A DNA stretch of 64,000 nucleotides, taken from Lactobacillaceae bacterium UBA5807 (lineage in GTDB: Bacteria; Bacillota; Bacilli; Lactobacillales; Lactobacillaceae). The DNA lies in contig DIDF01000056.1 in assembly GCA_002418005.1 (NCBI GenBank), forward strand, positions 1 to 64,000, in the 5' to 3' direction. A model generated the notes under the pieces. It was given only the letters and a program-made list of their open reading frames with translations, was not told the DNA's origin and searched no databases. Of the stretch, positions 54,969 to 63,246 are shown in pieces. How positions within the stretch are numbered: the first letter of the stretch is position 1; every line of letters starts with the position of its first letter. Both the position numbers and the translations under genes were made by a program.

Positions 54969-55961
54969 GTGGCAAATTTATTAAAGGTCCATGGATCTCA
55001 AAACAGTTTCTTTATCTTAGATCAGACTGAACTTAGCCAAAAATTGAGTCAACCTGAACTGGTTAACCTTGCAAAAAATATAACTGATGCCAATGAGGGA
55101 CTATTAGGTGGTGCGGATGGCTTATTAGTAATCGACAAGTCCAACCATCCAAATGTCTTAGGCAGTATGGAAGTTATAAATGACGATGGCAGCTTAGCTT
55201 CAATGTGTGGGAATGGCTTGAGAACGGTCAGTCGTTATTTATCTGAAAAATTCGGGAAAACTTCCTTCAAAGTCGAAACGATGAAAGCTGATTTGCAAGT
55301 ATCTAAAGAAAAAGACCTGGCATCAGGAGTTCCAACTTTTGCTTTAGAAATATCACCTGTTACTTTCAATAAAGAAAGTCTGCCATTTCAAAACTTAGGT
55401 GTAAATAAGCTAATTGATCAAGAAGTTCCAGTCTTCGCAGATGGTTTAAAGTTCACTGCAATCGCTGTTCCTAATCCCCATTTAATTAGCTTTGTTGATG
55501 ATTCAGTTTTGCAGTCTGACACCTTGGGTAGAGTTGGCAAAATGCTTAATCAGCCTAATAAATACTTCCCAGATGGAGTAAATGTCAGTTTTGCCAAAAT
55601 TGAAAGTAAAAATCAACTTTTTGTTCGAACTTATGAACGAGGAGTTGGTTTCACCAATGCTTGCGGAACTGGAATGTCAGCAACCAGTCTGGCATTTTGT
55701 CTCACTCACCCCAACCAAGGATCATTTGAACAAACTATCAAAGTCTTCAACCCTGGTGGAATGGTTAAAACCAGAGTTCACGATCATGGCCAAGGTAATT
55801 ACACTATTGATTTAATTGGCAACGCAACGTTCACCAATAAAATTGCCATCCCTGATAAAGATTTATTAAATGGTAATTTAGCTGCTGCCCGAATCTCAGA
55901 AACTGGGGAACAAAAAGACTACTTAAACTTTGTTAACGGTTTACAGCGACAAACAATATAA
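54969..55961 (+). CDS. dapF: Diaminopimelate epimerase
   Basis: A 330-residue, cofactor-free racemase turning LL- into meso-diaminopimelate. The two catalytic Cys lie in SMCGNGLRTVSRY (Cys80) and TNACGTGMSATSLA (about 226). The C-terminal GGMVKTRVHDHGQGNYTIDLIG is typical. About 40 residues longer than the usual 275-290, with an extended C-terminus. The start is GTG behind ATAGGAGG. It provides the peptidoglycan precursor as well as the lysA substrate. Confidence 0.94.
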   Translation: MANLLKVHGSQNSFFILDQTELSQKLSQPELVNLAKNITDANEGLLGGADGLLVIDKSNHPNVLGSMEVINDDGSLASMCGNGLRTVSRYLSEKFGKTSFKVETMKADLQVSKEKDLASGVPTFALEISPVTFNKESLPFQNLGVNKLIDQEVPVFADGLKFTAIAVPNPHLISFVDDSVLQSDTLGRVGKMLNQPNKYFPDGVNVSFAKIESKNQLFVRTYERGVGFTNACGTGMSATSLAFCLTHPNQGSFEQTIKVFNPGGMVKTRVHDHGQGNYTIDLIGNATFTNKIAIPDKDLLNGNLAAARISETGEQKDYLNFVNGLQRQTI

Positions 55962-56016
55962 CTAGATCTTTTCATTTTTCTGAAATAATAAAAGCTCTTT
56001 TTAATAACCACAAAAA

Positions 56017-56055
56017 TTACCACCAATTCATTGTCTGGATTGGTGGTTTATTATT
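56017..56055 (+). terminator. Terminator after dapF
   Basis: ACCACCAAT pairs with ATTGGTGGT around an 11-base loop, followed by a T-rich run. Confidence 0.7.
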
Positions 56056-56088
56056 CCTTTAGCAAAAAACAGTCTCTTATTTTTAAAT

Positions 56089-56138
56089 GACGAAAAAGGC
56101 AGTCAACCCAATTAGTGGGCTGACTGACTTTTTCGTCA
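56089..56138. terminator. Bidirectional terminator
   Basis: GACGAAAAA...GCAGTCA...ACCCA on the left pairs with TGGG...TGACTG...TTTTTCGTC on the right, with small internal mismatches. It faces the minus-strand genes to its right. Confidence 0.8.
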
Positions 56139-56144
56139 CTTCAA

Positions 56145-56438
56145 CTACTCATCTAGTTCTTTAGCAATTTTTTGTCTAATCTCTTTAATTGATTGGTATA
56201 TCAAAAGGTAGGTATAAAAACCACGATAAGACCCTATCCCATTAACCATTATCAAAGCTCCTAAAGCAAACGAAACCTGGCTGAAGGGTATTGTTAAAGC
56301 AAAATACGTAAATAGAGCTAACATTGAAAGTGTAAACACTTCAAAAACTGTCGCTGTTGCAACTGCCCAGTACTCATCCATTAACTGACTTTGAAGAACG
56401 GCTAACTTTTCGTGCTGATCGTTTTTAAAATTAATCAT
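56145..56438 (-). CDS. Small membrane protein of unknown function
   Basis: 97 residues from ATG 56438 (MINFKNDQHEK), ten bases after AGGAGG; a TTG six bases earlier is also possible. Two hydrophobic helices (ATVFEVFTLSMLALFTYFAL and VSFALGALIMVNGIGSYRGF) sit between charged ends, so both termini are probably cytoplasmic. The tail (IYQSIKEIRQKIAKELDE) is helical and charged. Not recognised. Confidence 0.7.
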   Translation of the reverse strand: MINFKNDQHEKLAVLQSQLMDEYWAVATATVFEVFTLSMLALFTYFALTIPFSQVSFALGALIMVNGIGSYRGFYTYLLIYQSIKEIRQKIAKELDE

Positions 56439-56518
56439 TTTCAATACCCCTCCTTTCTCTTTAAGCAATATATTATATTGTAGCACAAAACTCAACGCTA
56501 AATCCTTTTAAACATCTT

Positions 56519-56719
56519 TCAAAAGTCCCAACATTGCTTAATTATCTGCTGGGTTACCACATTACTGATTAATTTAATCAATTGATCAGGCATATATGCT
56601 TTAGAATCTAAATCTACTTTAACTTGATCAATTCCAACAATGGTCATCCCAACGGTTTCAATTCTAATGTTATATTTAGAAAAAATTTTAACAATGCTGT
56701 TTAACATCTTTAAATCCAT
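56519..56719 (-). CDS. Small protein of unknown function
   Basis: 66 residues from ATG 56719 (MDLKMLNSIVKIF); GTG 56722 is an equal choice for GGAGG upstream. An alternating pattern (IFSKYNIRIETVGMTIVGIDQVKVDL) resembles a small alpha/beta unit. The start lies six bases after the stop of the 195-residue gene, whose last codons hold the ribosome site, so the pair is coupled. No known motif. Confidence 0.6.
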   Translation of the reverse strand: MDLKMLNSIVKIFSKYNIRIETVGMTIVGIDQVKVDLDSKAYMPDQLIKLISNVVTQQIIKQCWDF

Positions 56720-56724
56720 CACAA

Positions 56725-57312
56725 CTACTGTCCTCCAAGTTGGATCTTTAAGCGCCATTCATCCTGGCGAATCTTTTTTTCACTAATTCTAAGATCAGAA
56801 TATGGGGCAACAATTAACAAAAAGTCCTTAACATCCTCATAATGTTGTTTACTAGAAAAGTAATGATTCTTTTTTCTTTGGGAAAGTTTGTTAATCGTTT
56901 TTTGAAGATCTAATACATATTTTTTAATTGCCTCGATTGCATTTTCTCTGATACTGGCCAAAAAAGCAATATTTTCGTCCGAATCAAGTTCTACTTCATC
57001 ATCTAAACGATATTTACTGAAATTCTCATCTTCCGGATTGATCAGCTTAATTGCTTTATTTTGGATGGCGTTCATAAATTCTTTCAACTCGGTTGCAGAA
57101 ACGAATTTAGGGACCTTTTGAGATTTATTCAACTCCAAAAGCATGAACACTTTTCTAGAAATTCCGCCACTATATTTAATGTGGATAACAAAATTTTTCT
57201 TGCCAATATAATTCACGTTGTCTAAAACCAACTGGGGATTATTTTGAACAACTGGACCGATCACAAAATATTTATTTTTACCATCCGTTGCTATTTGCCC
57301 AAACTTAAGCAC
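56725..57312 (-). CDS. Protein of unknown function with a helical second half
   Basis: 195 residues from GTG 57312 behind GGAAGTGA. The N-terminal 70 residues look beta-rich (YFVIGPVVQNNPQLVLDNVN; NFVIHIKYSGGISRKVFMLL). The rest is long charged helices (IRENAIEAIKKYVLDLQKTI) that could form a coiled coil. There is no membrane segment or signal peptide. It is divergent from the helicase gene with about 100 bases between. Not recognised. Confidence 0.7.
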   Translation of the reverse strand: MLKFGQIATDGKNKYFVIGPVVQNNPQLVLDNVNYIGKKNFVIHIKYSGGISRKVFMLLELNKSQKVPKFVSATELKEFMNAIQNKAIKLINPEDENFSKYRLDDEVELDSDENIAFLASIRENAIEAIKKYVLDLQKTINKLSQRKKNHYFSSKQHYEDVKDFLLIVAPYSDLRISEKKIRQDEWRLKIQLGGQ

Positions 57313-57414
57313 TTAAAAATCACTTCCAGACCATTTAAAGTTTTTCTCTTTTACAAGTATAATAAGTTTTAATCAGAAATAAGTCGAAACCTCAGATTTA
57401 AAAAGGACGAATCA

Positions 57415-59793
57415 ATGAACACTCAACAAATTGGCATTCGTGAATTAGTTGAATTTCTTTTAAAAACTGGTGATCTTTCCACCGTTTCTGGAAGTGAAAA
57501 CAACCTTCTCGAAGGGGCCAAAATTCACAGAAAAATTCAGAAAAGTCGGCCCGAGAATTATGACTCAGAAGTTGGATTATCAACCCTATTTGAATTCTTA
57601 AACACTAAATACAAAATCAGTGGCCGAGCTGATGGTATTCTACGCGGCAAAAAAGTCTTAATTGAAGAAATCAAAACTTCTGATCTTGAATTTAAAGACG
57701 TCCCCAAATCAACCTTGACTCTTTATTGGGGTCAAGTAAAAGTCTATGCATACATTTTAATGAATCATGAAAATCTTGAAAATGTGAATCTTCGATTAAC
57801 CTATGTCCAAACGCCGGACGAAAAGATTACCCAAAAGGTTATTTCTTATTCAAAAGACGAAGCCGATAAGTTTTTTAATGATCTAATCGGGCAATTCAAA
57901 GATTGGCTGAAACTGCGCCATGACCTTGATGAAGCCAGGGTGTCCTCAGCCAAAGCATTAAAATTTCCATTTAAAAAGTACCGGACTGGCCAACATAAGC
58001 TTGCTGCCAATGTTTATAAAACAATCTTATTAAAAAAACATCTTTTTGTCGAAGCACCAACCGGAACGGGAAAAACAATATCTACCATGTTTCCTGCAGT
58101 TAAAGCGATGGGAGAAAAACTCATCAAACGAATTTTTTATCTGACAGCTAAGCAAAGTACTCGCCAAGTTGCAGAAGAAGCTGTTGGCTTAATGAGAAAA
58201 AATGGTTTGAATATAAAAAGCATTACCTTAACGGCAAAGGACAAAGTCATCTTTGACGAAGAAAGAGACCTTTCTCCAGAAGAAAATCCTTACATGCTTG
58301 GTTATTATGATCGCATTCGACCAGCAATCAAAGACATAATCGAAAACGAAAACCAAATTACTAAAGAAATAATTCAAAAGTACGCTAAGAAACATCAAGT
58401 TGATCCATTTGAATTTTCGCTTGATGTCAGCCTTTTCTGTGATGTAATAATTTGTGACTATAATTATTTATTTGATCCCCAGGTTCACTTACAGAGATTT
58501 TTCTCAGTTCAAGATAAATCAAACTGTTTTTTGATTGACGAAGCCCACAACTTAGTTTCAAGGTCTCGCGAAATGTACTCAGCAGATCTTAGTTCCGAAC
58601 CAATCACGCAGTTAGCAAAAGACCTTTCAAAAAACAAAAAGAAAAACACCAAAGTCGTTCACGCACTCCAGGCATTGAAACGTTCTTTCCAGCAAGACGG
58701 GAAACCGGCCCTTCAAACCAAAGATCTTGAGATTTCCCAGGAATCTCCTTTGGATGATTTTAATGACGCCCTTGAAAAATTAGTGGAGACAATCCACAAA
58801 TGGCTAGTCAAAATTAAATCTGGTCCTGATGTTGATGAAATTTTAGACTACTATTTTGATTGCCGCCATTACTTGCTAATCAGCCAGTTCTTCGATCAAA
58901 CCTATCGGATGCGGATCCTAAGTGACGGGACTAATTTTATTTTTCGCCAATTTTGTATGGACCCCAGCGCCTACCTATGTGACACCTTAAGCTTGGGTAG
59001 AGCAGCAATTCTATTTTCTGCCACCCTTAGTCCGATGAATTATTATCAACAAGTTTTAGGAAATGAAGAAGATAGTTTAAAGCTCAGTGCCCCATCAACA
59101 TTTCCATCCCAAAATTGTGAAATCATCATTCAAAGTGACATTGTAACGACTTACACTCATCGAAAGGCAAGTATCCAACCAATTATCACAACTATCAAAA
59201 ATATGATTGATTCAAAGACCGGTCATTATCTAATCTTCTTTCCTTCAAATGAATATCTTAATGAAGTTTGCGAGGCTTTCAAAACCGAATATCCATCAAC
59301 TAAGGTGATTGCTCAACAATCTGGAATGGATAGCAACCAACGAAAAAAATTTATTGATGAATTTAGAACTGACCTGGATAAACCCAAACTGGGATTTGCT
59401 CTATTAGGAGGAATTTTCTCAGAAGGAATCGATTTGAAAGGTAGACAACTAATTGGGATTGGAATTGTGAGTGTTGGCCTGCAAGCAATTAACCCAGAAT
59501 CAAATTTGATTCGCAAATACTTTGACCTGCAAAATGGTCATGGGTTTGAATTTGCCTACCAACTTCCTGGGTTTAATAACGTTACTCAAGCAGCCGGTCG
59601 ACTAATTAGAACTAGTATGGACAAAGGAATTATCGTTTTGATGGACCAAAGATTTGTTCAAAGACGGTATCGTGAAATATTCCCTGCTCATTTGAAAAAT
59701 ATTCGCATTTCCAGTAATCAGAGTCATTTAAAGGACTTACTAACAAACTTTTGGACTCAACAAGAAGTTTCTGAACATATCCCAGAATCATGA
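57415..59793 (+). CDS. PD-(D/E)XK nuclease fused to an XPD/DinG-like helicase, lacking the Fe-S cysteines
   Basis: 792 residues. The N-terminal nuclease-like domain carries Asp73 (GRADGILRG) and Glu85-x-Lys87 (LIEEIKTSD), then GQVKVYAYIL. The helicase follows: Walker A APTGTGKTIS near 220, DEAH box LIDEAHN, motif IV/V ILFSATLSPMNYYQ and GIFSEGIDLKG, motif VI QAAGRLIRT. Relatives of this fusion carry a four-Cys Fe-S site between Walker A and DEAH. The equivalent KVIFDEERDLSPEENPY has none. It probably acts in DNA repair or replication. Start ATG with AAAAGGA upstream. Confidence 0.87.
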   Translation: MNTQQIGIRELVEFLLKTGDLSTVSGSENNLLEGAKIHRKIQKSRPENYDSEVGLSTLFEFLNTKYKISGRADGILRGKKVLIEEIKTSDLEFKDVPKSTLTLYWGQVKVYAYILMNHENLENVNLRLTYVQTPDEKITQKVISYSKDEADKFFNDLIGQFKDWLKLRHDLDEARVSSAKALKFPFKKYRTGQHKLAANVYKTILLKKHLFVEAPTGTGKTISTMFPAVKAMGEKLIKRIFYLTAKQSTRQVAEEAVGLMRKNGLNIKSITLTAKDKVIFDEERDLSPEENPYMLGYYDRIRPAIKDIIENENQITKEIIQKYAKKHQVDPFEFSLDVSLFCDVIICDYNYLFDPQVHLQRFFSVQDKSNCFLIDEAHNLVSRSREMYSADLSSEPITQLAKDLSKNKKKNTKVVHALQALKRSFQQDGKPALQTKDLEISQESPLDDFNDALEKLVETIHKWLVKIKSGPDVDEILDYYFDCRHYLLISQFFDQTYRMRILSDGTNFIFRQFCMDPSAYLCDTLSLGRAAILFSATLSPMNYYQQVLGNEEDSLKLSAPSTFPSQNCEIIIQSDIVTTYTHRKASIQPIITTIKNMIDSKTGHYLIFFPSNEYLNEVCEAFKTEYPSTKVIAQQSGMDSNQRKKFIDEFRTDLDKPKLGFALLGGIFSEGIDLKGRQLIGIGIVSVGLQAINPESNLIRKYFDLQNGHGFEFAYQLPGFNNVTQAAGRLIRTSMDKGIIVLMDQRFVQRRYREIFPAHLKNIRISSNQSHLKDLLTNFWTQQEVSEHIPES

Positions 59794-59847
59794 TTTGGGT
59801 GTATAATTTCTGTTTGTAGCAACATTTATGTCCAGGAGGGGTTTTTA

Positions 59848-60699
59848 TTGAGAATAGCAATGTATCAAAACAAGCCAATATATGTGGCTCCCCAAAATGG
59901 TCAGTTATGGGGACTGGCAATTGAGGGATACCAATCCATTGACGAAATCCTAAACGACTGGCAGAATTTCACTGAAAATCAATTAGTTACCATGAGTGAT
60001 AAATTAGTGGTTGGAAATGATAATTCAACAATTATTAAAGCTGAAAATTTCCAGCAACCAATCCTTTTGCCTAAACAAATTCCTGCAATTGGTTTCAATT
60101 ATCCTAAGCATATGAAGGAAATGGCTGAAGATCTGCCTTCAAAACCAAATGTCTTTAATAAATTTGTCAGTTCTTTGGCCGGACCAGTAAATTCAATTCA
60201 TTTAAGTGGCAATACAGATGACTGGGAATCAGAGTTAGTAATTGTTATTGGTAACGGCGGCCGCAATATCAGCAGAGAAGATGCTGAGGATGCAATCGCA
60301 GGATATATGGTTGGCCAAGACCTTTCTGATCGAACAATGCAGTCAATCGATGGACCATCAACCCAATTTGACTTGGCAAAATCATACCAAGGATATTCAC
60401 CGATTGGCCCATATTTGACCACAGCAGATACCCTGGAAGATATCATTAATAGCAACGTTACGACTAAAGTTAATGGCAAAGTTATGCAGCAAGCCAAGGT
60501 TGGTGAGATGGTGTTCGATATTCAAACCTTAATCTCATACATCTCCAGTGTTATCGAACTTTATCCAGGTGATCTCTTATTCACTGGCACCCCAAGTGGA
60601 ACCGGTGTTGGCAGAGATCCTCAGGTATTCTTACAATCGGGTGACGTTGTCACTAGTGAGGTTGATGGTTTGGGAACCATTTCCACAAAAGTAATTTAG
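59848..60699 (+). CDS. Fumarylacetoacetate hydrolase (FAH) family protein
   Basis: 283 residues; a metal-dependent hydrolase or decarboxylase of the FAH superfamily. IPAIGFNYPKHMKEM leads in, KPNVFNKFVSSLAGP follows, DWESELVIVIG carries the Glu metal ligand, and YMVGQDLSDRTMQ and LFTGTPSGTGVGRDP are the family core. Such enzymes act on acylpyruvates, oxaloacetate or related diketo acids; the substrate is unknown. The start is TTG, with CAGGAGGGG upstream. Monocistronic, with a terminator. Confidence 0.88.
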   Translation: MRIAMYQNKPIYVAPQNGQLWGLAIEGYQSIDEILNDWQNFTENQLVTMSDKLVVGNDNSTIIKAENFQQPILLPKQIPAIGFNYPKHMKEMAEDLPSKPNVFNKFVSSLAGPVNSIHLSGNTDDWESELVIVIGNGGRNISREDAEDAIAGYMVGQDLSDRTMQSIDGPSTQFDLAKSYQGYSPIGPYLTTADTLEDIINSNVTTKVNGKVMQQAKVGEMVFDIQTLISYISSVIELYPGDLLFTGTPSGTGVGRDPQVFLQSGDVVTSEVDGLGTISTKVI

Positions 60700-60704
60700 T
60701 AAAC

Positions 60705-60742
60705 AAAATGGAGTTTCGCCAAAAGGCGGAACTCCATTTTTA
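60705..60742. terminator. Bidirectional terminator
   Basis: A 16-bp stem (60705-60720 with 60725-60740) with one G-U pair and a four-A loop, between convergent genes. Confidence 0.85.
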
Positions 60743-60783
60743 AAACAGATCGAAAAATTTTAATAATTAATGAAAACAATTTT

Positions 60784-61839
60784 TTACTTCATTCTAGCAA
60801 CACAAACTGGTTCCGGAACTTTAAAATCACTTGAAATCAGACTCAATTTTCCGGTCTTAGCATCACGATCATACAAAACTAAATTATCTGAATTCTGATT
60901 TGAAGCAATTAACAATGACTGATCATCACTTAAATTGAAATCACGAGGGAAGTCGCCTTCCGTAGAAATTCTTTGAATCAATTCGAGCTCATCGTCATCA
61001 CCAATCTTAAAGACAACAATTGAATTATTTCCTCGATTTGAAACATAAATAAATTTATCATCCTTGGAAATTCGAATTGCAGCGGCACCATTATGAGCTG
61101 TCCAGTCCGAAGGAATCGTCGACACAATCTGTTTAACAGAAAACTTAACGTTCTTTCGATCATAATCCAGCACTGCAACATGACTGCTTAATTCACCGAC
61201 AAGATAAGCGACATCTTTTGTGTGAGAAAAGACAATGTGCCGTGGCCCATAGCCATTATCCATCTGGAGTTCGGAAACTACGTCAAATTTGCCATCCTTG
61301 TCCACGTTGTACAAGTAAACCTTATCCACTCCTAAATCAACTGAAACAATATGATTATCAGGGGTAAGATCAACGTAATGAGGATGTGGCCCATCTTGCT
61401 GTTCAGGACGATGGCCTAATGTTCCCTTATGCATGTCTTGATCTGCAATTTCAACTGAACCATTTTTTTGAATTCGATAACTGCTTATATAACCGGCATG
61501 ATAATTAGCGGTGTATACTAAATGCCGACCTTCATCAACAGAAATATAAGCGGGTGAAGGATGTTCGTCAATTGCTCGGCCAACTTCTTTGTAAGGAAGT
61601 TCTCCAGCGTTGGGATCCAAAGCCAAAACACCGCCAGAAACATCACCGGTTTTTTTATCGGTAATTTTATCGACGGCATAAACAATTTTATTGTTTGATT
61701 CGGTAACATAGGTTGGATTTCCAGCCTTGCCAACTAAATGCAAATTCTGTAAAACTTTTTTATCAGTATCCAAATCAACTGAGTAAACTCCTTGACTGGT
61801 CTTCTTGGTATACGTTCCAATTAAATAATGCTCAATCAT
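60784..61839 (-). CDS. pgl: 6-phosphogluconolactonase, lactonase (Pgl, seven-bladed propeller) family
   Basis: 351 residues from ATG 61839 (MIEHYLIGTYTKKTSQGVYS), behind ATAGGAGG; the frame to 61917 lacks a site. Hydrolyses 6-phosphogluconolactone in the oxidative pentose phosphate or phosphoketolase pathway. Propeller motifs are HPSPAYISVDEGRHLVYTAN, GPHPHYVDLTPDNHIVSVDLG, GPRHIVFSHTKDVAYLV and FPRDFNLSDDQSLLIASNQNS. Other lactonases share the fold, but in lactobacilli this family usually serves as Pgl. Confidence 0.88.
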   Translation of the reverse strand: MIEHYLIGTYTKKTSQGVYSVDLDTDKKVLQNLHLVGKAGNPTYVTESNNKIVYAVDKITDKKTGDVSGGVLALDPNAGELPYKEVGRAIDEHPSPAYISVDEGRHLVYTANYHAGYISSYRIQKNGSVEIADQDMHKGTLGHRPEQQDGPHPHYVDLTPDNHIVSVDLGVDKVYLYNVDKDGKFDVVSELQMDNGYGPRHIVFSHTKDVAYLVGELSSHVAVLDYDRKNVKFSVKQIVSTIPSDWTAHNGAAAIRISKDDKFIYVSNRGNNSIVVFKIGDDDELELIQRISTEGDFPRDFNLSDDQSLLIASNQNSDNLVLYDRDAKTGKLSLISSDFKVPEPVCVARMK

Positions 61840-61932
61840 TTTGCTACCTCCTATTTTGACATCTTTATTATGCCACATTAACCGTTTACAAACACAAAAA
61901 ATGAAAATATTTTTCAAGAAAGGAACTTAATT

Positions 61933-62424
61933 TTGCCTTCTTTTGATCAATTTCACCCAATTTTAACCCCAAATTTTACTTTAGATTGGCTAACTCAAAG
62001 CCCAATAAAAGACGTCGATAAATTGTTCGAATCACCAAAATCGATAAAATCGGCAGGATTTGGAACAAATCCCAGCACCATTTTACAAACAGTAAAAATC
62101 GTGAGTACAACAATGCAAAAAATAATGAACCAACAAGAACTATCCTGGGGAATTACCGCCACAAAGAGTGAGAAATTCATCGGTCAAATTTCAATTATTA
62201 ATCCAAAAAATCCTCTGAAGGAATCAACAATCGAATTTATTTTGGACAAGCCGTCATCTTTAAATGAGCCACTTTCAAGAACCGTTTCTTTTATCAAAGA
62301 TCATTTTGAAACTAAGAAGATTATCATCAATTTGATTTCTGAGAATGATCAGCTAACAGCAGCACTTTTAGAAAATAATTTCCAAAGTAGAAATAACTTA
62401 AGCTGGTTAAAGTATCTTGAATGA
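61933..62424 (+). CDS. Degenerate GNAT-like protein
   Basis: 163 residues from TTG 61933, eight bases after AAGAAAGG. The centre (LSWGITATKSEKFIGQISII, then EFILDKP) recalls the first strands of GNAT acetyltransferases, and ITAALLENNFQ-like text near the end (LTAALLENNFQSRNNL) recalls their C-terminal region. The acetyl-CoA loop (Q/RxxGxG/A) is not visible, so catalytic activity is doubtful. It lies divergent from pgl and 90 bases ahead of the PerR-type gene. Confidence 0.6.
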   Translation: MPSFDQFHPILTPNFTLDWLTQSPIKDVDKLFESPKSIKSAGFGTNPSTILQTVKIVSTTMQKIMNQQELSWGITATKSEKFIGQISIINPKNPLKESTIEFILDKPSSLNEPLSRTVSFIKDHFETKKIIINLISENDQLTAALLENNFQSRNNLSWLKYLE

Positions 62425-62441
62425 TATTTCACTTCAATAAT

Positions 62442-62486
62442 TTGAATTATTCTTCAAAACATATTAGAATGGTTCTAAATTAGAAC
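62442..62486 (+). promoter_or_regulatory. perR promoter with two overlapping 7-1-7 operators
   Basis: -35 TTGAAT (62442-62447), a 17-base spacer and -10 TAGAAT (62465-62470). TTAGAATGGTTCTAA (62464-62478, one mismatch) covers the -10, and the perfect palindrome GTTCTAAATTAGAAC (62472-62486) overlaps it. Both resemble Per/Fur boxes, which implies autorepression. Confidence 0.75.
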
Positions 62487-62511
62487 GTAAAAAGTATGGA
62501 GGCAACGCTTA

Positions 62512-62982
62512 ATGGATAATTTGAAGACCGAAAACACCCAACTAACTCATTCAATTAAAAAGATCAAAGCCAATGGCGTGCGAATCACTCCTCAAAGAGA
62601 GATCATTTTGGAATACTTGATCACTCATCATATTCATCCGTCTGTGAAAACCATTCAAGCTGGTATTAGCTCTAAATTACCCAATTTAAGCACGGCGACA
62701 ATCTACAATACTATTAAAATGCTTGTTGATAATGAACTTGTAATTGAACTTCCCAACAAAGATGGCGGCATTCGGTATGATTATTTTGGCGTTCCCCATT
62801 TTCACGCAATTTGTGAAAACTGCGGCAAAATAACTGACGTCTTTTTAGATGAATACCCTCAAATTGCAGAAGAGCTTGAAAAAGCCACCCGTGATAAATC
62901 GGGTTATTTAATCACAGGCACAAAAGTTGAAATTTCTGGTATTTGTCCTGAGTGTCAAAAAAAGTTGCACCTTGATAAATAG
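62512..62982 (+). CDS. perR: Fur-family regulator, PerR-like
   Basis: A 156-residue metal-dependent repressor. The winged helix covers GVRITPQREIILEYL to STATIYNTIKMLVDNELV. Zinc Cys pairs are Cys101/104 (CENC) and Cys145/148 (CPEC). The regulatory-site ligands of PerR are matched by His42, Asp90 (RYDY), His96 and His98 (HFH), and Asp109 (ITDVF). Asp rather than Glu at that last place favours peroxide-sensing PerR over Fur, a rule taken from Bacillus. Start ATG after TGGAGG. Probable autoregulation. Confidence 0.92.
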   Translation: MDNLKTENTQLTHSIKKIKANGVRITPQREIILEYLITHHIHPSVKTIQAGISSKLPNLSTATIYNTIKMLVDNELVIELPNKDGGIRYDYFGVPHFHAICENCGKITDVFLDEYPQIAEELEKATRDKSGYLITGTKVEISGICPECQKKLHLDK

Positions 62983-63009
62983 TTTATTTTTAGATAATGG
63001 ATTATTACA

Positions 63010-63050
63010 GTCGGCAAAGCTTTATATAAAAGGCTTTGTCGGCTTTTTTT
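63010..63050 (+). terminator. Terminator after perR
   Basis: 63010-63021 pairs with 63032-63043, using three G-U pairs that only work on the plus strand, followed by about eight T. The stretch from here to 63231 is AT-rich; it holds a 12-base palindrome (63089-63100) and presumably the amidase promoter. Confidence 0.75.
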
Positions 63051-63246
63051 GTTGAATTGTCAAGAACTTTTAATATTAATGATAATAAGCTTTCGAAAGC
63101 CGTTAAACCCACCTAGTTTGGCGATTTCAGAAGATTCGTGTAGGTTGAATCTAACTATTGCGCCCTATATATTAATTGGGTAAACAAAAATTAATTTATC
63201 CACTAAAAATCGTCTTAAATATTCTAAATACAAGGGGAAGTTTGCT

